From Azolla caroliniana (taxonomy: Eukaryota; Polypodiophyta), in the NCBI GenBank assembly GCA_043228905.1, contig JBHGNT010000004.1, forward strand, positions 11,656,001 to 11,720,000: a stretch of 64,000 nucleotides of DNA, written 5' to 3'. Below are positions 43,226 through 53,801 of the stretch, in pieces; within the stretch, counting starts at the first letter, position 1; the number at the start of each line of letters is the position of its first letter. The notes beneath the pieces were generated by a model. It did not search any database and was not told the origin of the DNA. It was given only the letters and a program-made list of their open reading frames with translations. A program made the position numbers and the translations under genes.

Positions 43226-43634
43226 TGAGAAAGAATACGTTGTGCGGAAGCAATAGAAAACCAAACACAGAAAATACGCAGGTTTAATGGAGAGCTTGAA
43301 TATACACAGTACGCGGGAGAGACAGAGAGAGAGTACACACGGAAACTCAATTCAAAATAATACTCAATCTGTACATCGTATGTGTTCAGTGAACACTTTT
43401 ATACAAGTCCATACGGGCTGACAGAACTATGGTGTACTTCAATGCTCACACGAGCGTCTGACACTAACTATGAGATATAAACTCCCTAGTAGACTAGTTG
43501 CTACTTGGCTTTCGGTTACTGCTTGATCCAGCTAACCGGCTCCCCAGTTCACCGATTCGGCTCATCCTTCCGGATGCCGATCCGGCTCAGGCTTATTCAG
43601 CTGATCCGGATCCGGTTGAGCTTGCCGCTCAACA
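43226..43634 (-). repeat. CoF 3' LTR
   Basis: The 409-base LTR has plus-strand ends TGAGAAAG...GCTCAACA. The minus-strand polypurine tract cttgagggggag lies directly outside it at 43635-43646. It is about 93 percent identical by eye to 48633-49049. Confidence 0.92.
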
Positions 43635-43945
43635 CTCCCCCTCAAGCTCAACTTGAGGTAGATCGTAGTGTTAGTCTCCAAGGTAGCCGGTCCTTCCACC
43701 CGACTCCTAGCGTCACTCCGCCTCGCTCGCACTCCTTGTCCGGTCCGGTCCCGTTTGCCGTGAACCTTCTGTTTTTGCGCATCTCGACCTCCTCTGACGG
43801 CTTGTCTGCTCAATAGGCCCAAATCAGCTCCCTCGTTGTTGTGAATTCGGCGCTTGTTGACTCGCCGATTCCTTCGTGTTGGCGTCAACTTTTGCTGCCA
43901 TCTCATCCTCGTGGCCTTGAATTGATCCGGATCTTCTGAATCCGT

Positions 43946-45457
43946 CTATTGAACCGAATCGGTTGTCTCCAATTCGTTCCAGCTCTTGTCCAAATCCGTT
44001 GCTCCCGATTCATCTTCTAGTTCCAAGCGCTTCACCACATCGGACCATGTTTGGGTCTTGGCCTTCTTCTTCCGGTCGGCTCTGTCCTTCTTGACTCTGT
44101 CGCCGCTGCCGCTTGTTGCAACTTGTTCGGATGTGTCAACTTCCTTTGTCGACTCGGCTCCTTTCTTCTTCTTGTCTCCCCCTTTGTCGATTTTTCCCTC
44201 ACTAGCGCAATCGGCAATTTCTTTGCCTTTACCCGTTCTCCTCCTCAAGTGTGGCACGTCGAGATGTTGAACACCAAGCATTTTGGTGAAGTGTTGCAAC
44301 TTGTCCAATCCGAGCGGTTTGGTGAAGATGTCGGCAACTTGCCGATCCGTATGAAGATACCGAAGTTCGCCTTTACCGCCTAGGACACGCTCACGCACGA
44401 AGTGGTAGTGCACTTCTATGTGCTTTGTGCAAGCATGGAATACGAGGTTCTTGGCGAGTTGCATGTTGCTTATGTTTTCGCAGTAGATCAAGATCGGGGT
44501 CGGCACCTCGATCGGCAGGTCTTGTAGCAGTCGCCAAAGCCAAATGGCTTCACAAGTGGCAACGGTAGCGCCCCGGTATTCAGCCTCAATGCTCGAAAGG
44601 GCCACTGTTGGCTACTTTTTGCTGCTCCACGCAACAGTCGCGCTACCAAGGGAAAACATATAGCTGGAGGTGGATCGGCAATCCGATGCATCATCGGCCC
44701 AATCGGCATTGGTATAGCCGACTAGCTCTTCGGTTATACCATGTCGGTATAACAGTTCCCGGTCCTTCATGCCGCTCACATATCACAAAATTCGATGAGC
44801 GCACAGAAGGTGCTCCACGGTCGGCTTCTACATATATTGGTTGATCACGCCGACTGGATAACTGATGTTGGGTCGGGTGATTGTCAAATATATGAGGCTT
44901 CCGACGATTTTTCAGAGCCGCTTCTCATCGCAGGCCGGTCTGGAGTCGGGACGGAGCTTCTGATTCCGGTCTAGGGGTGTAGAGATAGGTCGGCATTCCG
45001 TCATGCCGAACTTGTACAACATATTCAACACATAGTGTCTTTGTGAGAGCAATATGCCATTGGGGGTTCAGATCACCTCGATCCCAAGGAAATAGTGAAG
45101 GTCCCCCAGGTCCTTCATCTCAAATGCGTCCGACAGCTGGGACTTGACTTGGCTGATTTCATCGAGTCTGGGTCCGGTGATGACCAGATCATCAACATAC
45201 AACAAGATGCAAACCGGACCCTCCGGACCTTGCCGGATGAACAACGAAGAGTCAGACATGGAGGCCGCAAACCCCATCTTGCGCAATCGGTGCGTGATCT
45301 TCGCATTCCAAGCGCGGGGGGCTTGCTTCAAGCCATAAAGTGACTTCTTTAGCCGGCATACCGCCAACTTGTTCATCTCCGACTGGAAACCAGGGGGTTG
45401 GGTCATAAAGACCTCTTCTTCAAGATCTCCTTGAAGAAATGCATTCTTCACGTCCAT
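43946..45457 (-). pseudogene. CoF RT and RNase H with Lys-rich C-terminal extension
   Basis: RT reads [37 protein letters not shown], with YVDD at 45188-45199 and MKDLGDLHYFLGIEV, then a stop at 45068-45070. RNase H: Asp in TNADWADDASDCRSTS, SSIEAEYRGATVATCEAIWL, YCENISNMQLAKN (Asp to Glu), ending TKPLGLDKLQHFTKMLGVQH. The frame then runs about 95 residues more, rich in Lys, Asp and Ser (KIDKGGDKKKKGAE), to a stop at 43946-43948. Copia RNase H usually ends near the LGVQH region, so the extension is unusual. Confidence 0.87.
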
Positions 45458-47697
45458 TTGGAGAAGATGCCACCCCTTGCCGCAGCAACCACCAGCACCA
45501 CACGAACCGTCGTCATCTTCGCTACCGGAGCGAAGGTCTCATCGTAGTCGATTCCATGGGTCTGTGCGTATCCCTTCGCCACTAATCGGGCCTTGTACCG
45601 GTTAACCGAACCATCGACGTTGTACTTTACCTTGTACACCCACTTACATCCGATCAATTTACAGTGTCGGGGAGGGTCAACTAGGTCCCATGTGTCGTTG
45701 GCATCGAGTGCCCACATTTCTTCCTTCCTAGCGGCACGCCAATGTGCATCCTTTGCCGTTTCTGTGTAGCTCTCTGGCTCACGCACTTCCGCCACCTTGG
45801 TCATGTACGCATAGTGATGCGCCATGTACTCATTGTACTCGTATCGCTTCACGGGATACTTCTGGCGGGAAGACCGGTGTAATCTACCATTACCCGGTTT
45901 GAGGCCCTTCTTGGCCGGTTCGGACTTTGTTCCCGAAGATCCGCCTTCTTCCATACCGAAGTCGGATTCGCTCCGATCCGATTCATCGTTGCCGGTTTCG
46001 TATTATGGCATCTTCTTCTTCCCCTTCTCTTTGCGTGTGAACCGTCTCCTCGGTTCCTTGCACGGGGAAAGCACGGTAGAGTCTCCACTACTCGTCGGTT
46101 CCTCATCCGACTGGTCATCCCGACTCACCCACTCATTTGGTCCACTTAACCAAAATGAGATCGGACTCTCTTCTAGAGTGCCAAGGTCTTCATCTTCTAT
46201 CTGGGCCAGTTTAGGCTCACTAGCCTCATCCTCTAGTATCGGGTCGGGGTCAGAAGTCGGAGCCGGTAAGGCATACCATGATTTCGTCTCATCAAACTCA
46301 ACATCCCAGCTAACTCAGACCTGCTTCGTCCGGGGGTTATAACACTTATACCCCTTTTGCTCATGTAAGTAACCAACAAGGATGCATTTCTCCGACTTTG
46401 CATCCAACTTCCTCCACTTCTCATCCGACACATGCACATATGCAATGCTACCGAATATCCCAAGGTGTCTCAAATTCGGCTTGCACCCGAAATATAGCTC
46501 ATGCGCGGACACCTTGTCACCAATCCGGTTTTGGATGTAGACAGCCGTCCGGACCGCCTCCGCCCAGTAGAAATGGGGCATGCTCTTCTCTTCCAGCATT
46601 GCCCTTGCCGCATCGACAATCGACCGGTTCTTCCTCTCGGCCACACCGTTTTGCTCCGGTGTGTATCCGCAGCTGAACTCTCTCGGAATTCCTTTTTGCT
46701 ACAAATAACTGTTGAATTGGCTGGAAAAATATTCTTTTCCACCATCCGACCACAGGCATTTGATCTTCCTCTCTGTTTCCCATTCAACCAGGCTTTGCAG
46801 GTTCCAGAAACACTCGAAGACTTCGCTCTTCCGCTCAATGAGGTATATCCATGTGTGCCGGTTGTAGTTGTCTATGAAGGAGACGAAATACCGACTCCCG
46901 CCAAGACTAACATTTTGTGCAAATCCCCATACATCCGAATGAATAAAGTCGAGCTTGTTACCGCTACGGTTTCGTTCGGTGGGAAATGGAAGCCGGTGTT
47001 GCTTCCCGAGTTGGCAGGCTTCACATACTTGGGCCTTTCGGCCACTAAACTTCGGCAAACCGAAAACAACTTGTTTCGTTTGCAAGTCTTGAAGCCTCCG
47101 GTAATTGACGTGCCTAGTTCGCTTGTGCCAGAGATTGATGTCTGATTCAATCTTCTGTCCTTTGGTGAACAAAGCGGTGCCGACGTCATTGATGTCAAGG
47201 ATGAACATCCTCCCATCTTTGCGCCCTTGCGCAATAATCTGGCCCTCTTCCTCGATTAAGCACCCAAGGTGCATAAACCGCACCTGCATCCCCTCGTCAA
47301 CGATCTGATCGACTGACACCAGGTTCTTCGTGATAGTCGGAACGAGTAATACATTCATCAACTTCCCCCTCTGTCCGACGTGGCTCAAAGGGACTTTTCC
47401 GACATGCACGATTGGGTGAGGAGTGTCGTCTCCTGTTTCGACGACTCCCGGTTGTTCCGGTTTCTCCAAGAAGGAGAACCACTCTTTGTAGCTCTTCATG
47501 TGATTCAATGCACCGGAATCAACGTACCACACTTCCTCCGATTTGGAAGTGGTCTTCTTCATCGAGTTAGCCACGTGTTTCATCACCAAGGCTGGCCCTT
47601 TACCAGCTTGTCCGGTCTTGGATGCTACTAATCCTTCTGAGTAGTGTGAGTATTGTTGGTTCTCCCTACCGGCCTTGCCGTATCTGGATCTGTCCAA
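45448..47697 (-). pseudogene. CoF protease and integrase
   Basis: Protease: VWYVDSGALNHMKSY. Zinc domain: LWHKRTRHVNYRRLQDLQT, VCEACQLGKQH. Core: Asp in FIHSDVWGFA, Asp in LWSDGGKEYF, Glu in QNGVAERKNRS; all three present. TAG at 46699-46701 and TGA at 46315-46317 interrupt. The linker is acidic with SISFWLSGPNEW-like sequence. RT begins [35 protein letters not shown]. One-base shift near 45460 precedes the main RT. Confidence 0.87.
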
Positions 47698-48570
47698 ATC
47701 GACGCGCTTCTTCCAGCACTCGCTTTCTCTGTGGCCCTTTTGACCACATTACCAGCATTCCATGTCGGCCTTTGCTTGTCGGCCTCCAGCGCTGCCTTAA
47801 CTCCCCCTCTTTGTGGAGGGTTCGGAACTGCTGACAGCACGTTCTCTGTGCCTTTGGTCCTGCTCTTGCCGGCCGCTACCATTGCGAGCCGACCTGCCTC
47901 GTCCACCACGCCCATGGGGCCAACCCGCCTCTGTGTACAGCATCCGGCTGTCGGTGGGTGCACTTGTTGATGCACCGGCGTGGTTCTCCTCTACAAGGAG
48001 CATCGACTGTAAGTCGAAAAATGACGGCGTATTCTCCCTCGTACAGACCGTCGTTCGGAAAGCACCGAACCTAGACGTTAGCCCACCAAGGCACACTTGC
48101 ACCATCTCGTCCTCCTCGATGTTCACATTGATGGAGGTGAGTGAGTCACAAATTTCCTTGATTCGGGCTGTGTAATCAGCCACAAATAGATTTTTCTGTC
48201 GAACATTGTTGAGCTCCTGCCTGAGCTGCAACTTCCTGGCCGTGGTGCTTGCGGCAAAAATCTTCTTCAGATTTCCCCAAGCATCCTTTGGCATTTTCGC
48301 ATCCCGAATATACCTCAGAAGTTGTTCACCCACACAAGACACGAAGCAATACAATACTCTGCTCGTCGACTGTTCCCACACCAGGAAATCTCTGTGTGTC
48401 GATTCGGGTGTTGTGTCATTTGCTCTGTCGACATAGCTCCAATAACCGTGCCTGAGCAAGTACAGGTGCATCTTGTAGGACCAAGATGCGGTAGTTGTTT
48501 TCTGTCGAGCTTCTCGGTAGGAAGCAAGCTAGCCATACCTCTATCCATTTTGTTTTTCCTGTTCTTCTTG
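47698..48570 (-). pseudogene. CoF gag with a stop inside the zinc knuckle
   Basis: It begins MDRGMASLLPTEKLDR near 48549, shifts frame near 48495, and then reads MHLYLLRHGYWSYVDRAND, RDFLVWEQSTSRVLYC, KKIFAASTTARKLQLRQELN and EEDEMVQVCLGGLTSRFGAF. A stop at 47797-47799 precedes the CCHC knuckle ECW*CGQKGHRESEC (about 47722-47760), whose third residue is a TAA. The frame is the same as protease. This is a UBN2-type Copia gag. Confidence 0.85.
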
Positions 48571-48620
48571 GTTGGTTTTCTTTTTAAGCTATGTCGGCTG
48601 CAGAGGTTCTCAACCCTCGC

Positions 48621-48632
48621 ACTCTGATACCA
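48621..48632 (-). promoter_or_regulatory. CoF primer-binding site (iMet)
   Basis: The minus strand tggtatcagagt directly joins the 5' LTR; 11 of 12 bases match the iMet complement. Confidence 0.9.
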
Positions 48633-49049
48633 TGAGAAAGAATACATTGTGCGGAAGCAATAGAAAACTGAACACAGAAAATACGTAGGTTTAATGGAGA
48701 GCTTGAATATACACAGTACGCGGGAGAGACCAAGAGAGAGTACATGCGGAAACTCAATTCAAAATAATACTCAATTTGTACATCGTATGTGTTTAGTGAA
48801 CACTTTTATACAAGTCTATACGGATTGACAGAAGTACGGTGTACTTCAATGCTCACACGAGCGTCTGACACTAACTACGAGATATTAACTCCCTAGTAGA
48901 CTAGCTGCTACTTGGCTTCCAATTACTATTTGATCCATCTAAACGGCTCCCCAGCTCACCGGCTCACCGATCCGGCTCATCCTTCTGGATGCCAATCCGG
49001 CTCAGGCTTATTCAGCCAATCCGGATCCGGTTGAGCTTGCCGCTCAACA
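48633..49049 (-). repeat. CoF 5' LTR
   Basis: The 417-base LTR has plus-strand ends TGAGAAAG...GCTCAACA and an additional caccggct unit relative to the 3' copy. The right flank aagag matches the left flank of the element. Confidence 0.92.
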
Positions 49050-49395
49050 AAGAGAATCTCGCAAAGGGATTCATTCGACACTCAAAATCTCCAGTTGGCT
49101 CTCCTATTCTATTTGTCAAAAAGAAAGATGGAACGTTGCGCCTATGTATCGACTATCGCAGGCTCAATCGAGTCATCGTTTGAAACCGCTATCCACTACC
49201 TCTAATTCCCGAACTCCTCGACCGACTTCGGGTTGGGCGTATATTCTCCAAAATCGATCTCAGAGGCGCCTACAACTTGGTGCGTATCAAGCCTGGAGAT
49301 GAGTGGAAAACGACATTTCGAACCAGGTATGGGCATTTTGAATACATGGTAATGTCATTTGGTCTCACAAATGCTCTTGTCATTTTCTAGCATAT
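49050..49395 (+). pseudogene. GyE RT, fingers and first palm part
   Basis: It reads [39 protein letters not shown], a TGA at 49181-49183, [38 protein letters not shown] (catalytic Asp) and [19 protein letters not shown], then TAG and the CoG insertion. It continues at 55423. Confidence 0.88.
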
Positions 49396-49960
49396 TGACG
49401 GGAACTACAACGCTCCTTATACGCAACGCTCGGCCACAACCGAGCTTAGAATCATACATAGAAAACGGGAAATAAAGAATGCACGACACAAAGAAGAGAA
49501 GTGTACACAAGATGTTTACGTGGAAAACCCCAAACTAGGGAAAAAACCACGGCAACCCACATGCTGCAAACTATCACTATGTTTGAATGTACAACAGTGA
49601 GTTCACGGAGGCAACAACCTCGTGCTCACGGTCTTCGCCACATGCGGCGGTTACAACTGAGGCAATGACCTCTTCCTCTCTCTCTCTCTCTCTGTACACA
49701 ATTACGCGCTCTGATCTCACGCAGACAAGAATTACAACAAGCACAAAAGGTTTGCCCTAAGTCATATTTATACTAATATGACTTTTTGGCTATTTACAAA
49801 TACATCCATGATGGACTCTCAGAAACATATTTACGAATATGTCTCTTCATCCGGTGAGCACTCCTCACCGAGTCTGCACCATCCGGATTTCCATAGCCGG
49901 GTACTCCTCATCCGGTTCTCACCGGGTATGCACCATCCGGCTCTTCGTAGCCGGGTTCTC

Positions 49961-50563
49961 TGATGGAAATAAATCGACACTTTCCAAACTTCACCTCTCG
50001 GCCACAACCAAGGAAACACACGAATCGTTGTTGCAGAAAATGGGAAATGCGAAAAATAGAGTGGACACACGATTTAACGTGGAAAACCCTGTACGGGAAA
50101 AACCACGGGAGTACAAGACTCCAAACCAAAAACTATGCACAGAGAAATATACAATGGCGAGCTTCAAGGCGACGACCTTGAGCTCGCTGTCCTTGCCACA
50201 GGCGGCGGAAATACACAGAGGCGTCGACCTCTTCCTCTCTCACGCTCTATCTCTCTCACGGCTGCTCTCTCTTCACTCCTCTTGAGTGGAAAAACAGAAA
50301 AATGAGAAGCAACATAAAAACTGTTTGCCCTAAGTCATATTTATACACATATGACTTTGGGGCTATTTACAACTATAGCCTCAAGGGCCCTTGGCAAACA
50401 TATTCACGGATATGTCCCCGCATTCGGATCTCTCTCCGGGTACATTCGTCATCCGGCTCCGAAGCCGGGGTCTTCATCATCCGGTTCCGAAACCGAAACC
50501 GGGCTTGTCGGCATTCATCTCTGACATCCGACCATCCCATCCGAAGGGACCGTAATCCCAACA
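49961..50563 (-). repeat. CoH 3' LTR
   Basis: The 603-base LTR has plus-strand ends TGATGGAAAT...ATCCCAACA. The minus-strand polypurine tract gaagtgaagggggagtt lies at 50564-50580. TATA region gtcatat-ttatacac-atatgac at 50334-50355. Confidence 0.95.
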
Positions 50564-50573
50564 AACTCCCCCT

Positions 50574-51920
50574 TCACTTCGGCATGGGATGTCTTTCCAA
50601 TCCGATCCTCTTCCGGCATGCTTCCAGCTTGTCGGGTGTGAGCACCTTGGTCAGCATATCCGACCCGTTCACGTCCGTGTGGACCTTTGTCAGTACGAAC
50701 TCCTTGTCTTCTATCCTTTCCCGGATCCAGTGATATCTTCGCTGGATGTGCTTCGTCCGGGAGTGATAGGCCGCGTTCTTCGCAAGGTGGATTGCACTCT
50801 GACTGTCGCAGTAGAGTCGGTACTCCTCCTGCCGGATACCGAGCTCTCTAATGAAGTCCTTCATCCATATTATTTCCTTGCCGGCTTCAACAGCCGCCAT
50901 GTACTCCGCCTCCGTGGTTGACAACGCAACCGTCTTCTGCAGCCTCGACTGCCATGAAACAGCTCCCCCTGCATACGTCATCACATACCCTGATGTGGAC
51001 CGGCTGGTATCTGCATCAGCCGACATATCTGAATCGGTAAAGCCATCGAGTTCGGGCTTACCGGAGCCGAATCGGAGGCACACGTTTGCCGTGCCCTTCA
51101 GGTATCGGAGTATCCACTTGGCCGCGTTCCAATGCTCTTTGCCGGGATTGCTCATGTACCGGCTCACCACTCCGACTGCGTATCCAATGTCCGGTCTTGT
51201 ACACACCATTGCGTACATCAAGCTTCCGACGGCAGAGGCATATGGCACTTTCATCATGTCCTCCTTCTCAGCCTTTGTCTTGGGGCTTTGCTTGCTGGAC
51301 AGCTTGCAGTTTGCCGGGAGGGTCGATCCGACCGGTCTTGCTTCCGACATGTTGAACCGTTTAAGCACCTTTGTCACGTACTTTTCCTGTGACAGCCACA
51401 ACTGCTTCTTGCTCCGGTCCCGGATGATGTGCATCCCTAGTATTTGTCTCGCCGGACCCAAGTCCTTCATTGAGAAGGTTCGGTGAAGAGCCTTCTTCAG
51501 CATCCGTATCTTGACCTGGTCACGTCCGACGATCAACATGTCGTCCACGTACAGGAGGAGTATTAGAGAGTCTCCTCCTTCGAACTTCTTCACAAACACG
51601 CAGTGGTCGGACTGCGTTTTGAGGTACCCTTCGTCGGTCATGAAAGAGTCAAACTTCCGGTACCATTGCCGGGGAGCCTGCTTCAGTCCGTAAAGGCTCT
51701 TCTTCAACCGGCATACCAGGTGCTCCTTCCCTTTCTTCTCGAATCCTTCCGGTTGCTGCATGTAGATCTCTTCTTCGAGGTCGCCGTGAAGGAATGCCGT
51801 CTTCACGTCCATCTGTTCTACCTCGAGGTCCATGCTTGCCGCTATGCTCAGCACTGTCCGGATGGAGGTCATCTTCACTACCGGGGCAAATATCTCGTCG
51901 AAGTTGACGCCCTTCTTCTG
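50574..51920 (-). CDS. CoH RT and RNase H
   Basis: This is the part of the single pol frame after the TAG at 51921. RT: KMTSIRTVLSIAASMDLEVE, QMDVKTAFLHGDLEEEIYMQ, RLKKSLYGLKQAPRQWYRKF, with YVDD at 51540-51551 in LLYVDDMLIVG. RNase H: CTRPDIGYAVGVVSRYMSN, GFTDSDMSADADTSRSTSGY, STTEAEYMAAVEAGKEIIWM, YCDSQSAIHLAKNAAYHSRT, ending in MPK. All catalytic residues I can identify are present. The enzyme copies element RNA into cDNA in the particle. Confidence 0.93.
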   Translation of the reverse strand, partial: QKKGVNFDEIFAPVVKMTSIRTVLSIAASMDLEVEQMDVKTAFLHGDLEEEIYMQQPEGFEKKGKEHLVCRLKKSLYGLKQAPRQWYRKFDSFMTDEGYLKTQSDHCVFVKKFEGGDSLILLLYVDDMLIVGRDQVKIRMLKKALHRTFSMKDLGPARQILGMHIIRDRSKKQLWLSQEKYVTKVLKRFNMSEARPVGSTLPANCKLSSKQSPKTKAEKEDMMKVPYASAVGSLMYAMVCTRPDIGYAVGVVSRYMSNPGKEHWNAAKWILRYLKGTANVCLRFGSGKPELDGFTDSDMSADADTSRSTSGYVMTYAGGAVSWQSRLQKTVALSTTEAEYMAAVEAGKEIIWMKDFIRELGIRQEEYRLYCDSQSAIHLAKNAAYHSRTKHIQRRYHWIRERIEDKEFVLTKVHTDVNGSDMLTKVLTPDKLEACRKRIGLERHPMPK

Positions 51921-53801
51921 CTAAAACCCCTTCACCACGATCCTGGCTTTGTATCTCGGGGGGTTTCCGGCATCTCCCGGTTTCAGCTTGAACACCCACT
52001 TGTTTCGAAGTGCCCGCTTTCCTTTCGGCAACTTCACAAGTTCATATGTGTGGTTCTCATGCAGGGAATCCATCTCGTCCTGCATGGCACTCAACCACCT
52101 GCGGCTCTGGGTGTCATGCTTTGCTTCTTCAAAGCTCTCCGGCTCCCCCTCGTCGGTTAGCAGCACGTGCTCTGGTTCCGGAAATCTCCGGGGGGCCCTT
52201 CTCTCTCTTAGAGGATATCTCCGTTCCGGAGCTTCGGTAACCGGTTCTTCCGATTCTTCTTCATCCGAATCCATTTTGGGATCGGGGCCGGTTCCGGTAT
52301 CATTTTCATCTACTTCGGCCGGTTCTGTTTCTTCACCGTCTTCGGCCGGATCCTCGAGTGCTAACCGGTCCCTTGCCGGTCGGGACTGCTCCTCGTAGTG
52401 TTGATCCTCACCGGTCGACTTGGAGCTCTTCATCTTCTTCTCCGACTCCCAGTCGGCGAGTGTCTTGTTCTCCATGAAGATGATATCACGACTCCGGAAT
52501 ATCTTCTTGTCGACCGGGTCCCATACTCGGTAGCCGAACTCGTCATCGCCGTAACCGAGGAATATGCATGGCCGGGTCTTTGGATCTAGCTTTCCTCTCC
52601 GGTCCTTTGCCACATGCACGTATGCGAGACACCCGAACACCTTCAGATGCCGGTAGGATACTTCCCTACCGGTCCACACTCTCTGCGGCGTGTCTCCGTC
52701 CAAAGGTACTGAGGGTGATCTGTTTATCACGTATGTCGCCGTCGACATCGCCTCAGCCCAAAACCCCTTGGGTAATTCCGCATGCGCCAGCATACTCCGG
52801 ACCCTCTCCATTATGGTCCGGTTCATCCTCTCGGCCAGCCCGTTCAGTTCCGGCGTCTTCGGCACAGTAAACTCGAGCCGGATTCCCTTCGAGCGACAGT
52901 ACTCCGCGAATTGCCCCCGGTATTCCCCTCCGTTATCCGCTCGTATCGCTTTCAGCTTCTTGCCGGATTCCCTTTCCACTCTCGCGTGGAGTTCTTTGAA
53001 GACGGACAACACTTGGTCCTTTGTCTTCAACGGTGCCGTCCACAGCTTCCGGTTGTGATCATCAATGAATGTCACGAAGTACTGGGCTCCGCCATGTGAC
53101 TTCGTTTCTACCTGACACACATCAGTGTGCACCAACTCCAATGGTGCGCTACGTCTCGTCGGTGGCCTTGAATGGAAGGAGGTTCGGTTCTGCTTACCGG
53201 CCAGGCAGTCGGTGCACTTCTCCAGGTGCACATGCTTCACTGGAATAAGGTTGTCTTCTGCAAGCCTCTTCATCCCCTTCTCACTCATGTGGCACAGTCT
53301 TTTGTGCCACAGCTCACCGGCAGTGTCGGCTGCCACATTCAGCTCTTCCGGACATAACCGGGCATTCATCAGGTACAGTGTGTTGACTTTCCGGGCCCGA
53401 GCCACTATCAGGCTCCCCTTGCTGAACTTCATTACGCCGTTCCGGATGCTACCTGTGTAGCCTTCATCGTCTAGCCTCCCGGCCGAAATCAGGTTCAATC
53501 GAACCTCCGGAACGTGTCGGACATCCTTCAGCAGCATTTTGCATCCGGTCGGGGTTATCAACCACACGTCTCCTATGCCGGAAATCCGGCACGTACCTTC
53601 ATTTCCCATCCGAACACAACCATGCTCACCGGCTGTGTAGGATGAGAAGTATCTTCTCTCCGAGGTCAGGTGGAACGATGCTCCGGAATCGACCACCCAG
53701 GTCGTCTCATCGCCGGCAATGTTTAGTTCACCTTCTTCGGTGATGAGCATGATTTCTTCCTCACTTGCCGCGAGTGCCGTCGTTCCTTTCCGGTCCTGCC
53801 C
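51921..53801 (-). CDS. CoH protease, integrase and RT start
   Basis: Protease WVVDSGASFHLTSE is intact. Zinc domain: ELWHKRLCHMSEKGMKRLAE and HLEKCTDCLAGKQ, HHCC complete. DDE core: HTDVCQVETKSHGG, AIRADNGGEYRGQF, LNGLAERMNRTIM, all intact. Then the acidic Pro/Glu linker (ETEPAEVDENDTGTG, RRYPLRERRAPRRFP) and RT start ENHTYELVKLPKGKRALRNK. The TAG at 51921-51923 replaces a Gln codon in the VKGF-QKK stretch, with the neighbouring CC also read as TT. Confidence 0.92.
   Translation of the reverse strand, partial: GQDRKGTTALAASEEEIMLITEEGELNIAGDETTWVVDSGASFHLTSERRYFSSYTAGEHGCVRMGNEGTCRISGIGDVWLITPTGCKMLLKDVRHVPEVRLNLISAGRLDDEGYTGSIRNGVMKFSKGSLIVARARKVNTLYLMNARLCPEELNVAADTAGELWHKRLCHMSEKGMKRLAEDNLIPVKHVHLEKCTDCLAGKQNRTSFHSRPPTRRSAPLELVHTDVCQVETKSHGGAQYFVTFIDDHNRKLWTAPLKTKDQVLSVFKELHARVERESGKKLKAIRADNGGEYRGQFAEYCRSKGIRLEFTVPKTPELNGLAERMNRTIMERVRSMLAHAELPKGFWAEAMSTATYVINRSPSVPLDGDTPQRVWTGREVSYRHLKVFGCLAYVHVAKDRRGKLDPKTRPCIFLGYGDDEFGYRVWDPVDKKIFRSRDIIFMENKTLADWESEKKMKSSKSTGEDQHYEEQSRPARDRLALEDPAEDGEETEPAEVDENDTGTGPDPKMDSDEEESEEPVTEAPERRYPLRERRAPRRFPEPEHVLLTDEGEPESFEEAKHDTQSRRWLSAMQDEMDSLHENHTYELVKLPKGKRALRNKWVFKLKPGDAGNPPRYKARIVVKGF

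Larger units (their letters stand above)
43226..49049 (-). mobile_element. CoF, complete family-2 Copia element (inactive)
   Basis: The element is 5.8 kb, with LTRs 43226-43634 and 48633-49049 and perfect target duplications aagag (43221-43225 and 49050-49054). The minus strand encodes gag, protease, integrase, RT and RNase H almost entirely in one frame with about a dozen stops and few shifts. RNase H is followed by a Lys-rich extension of about 95 residues. Confidence 0.94.

Noticed and set aside
51949-53460. Long plus-strand frames opposite CoH pol
   Set aside because: They are antisense shadows of the well-supported minus-strand pol frame; similar shadows recur opposite CoB and CoE pol.
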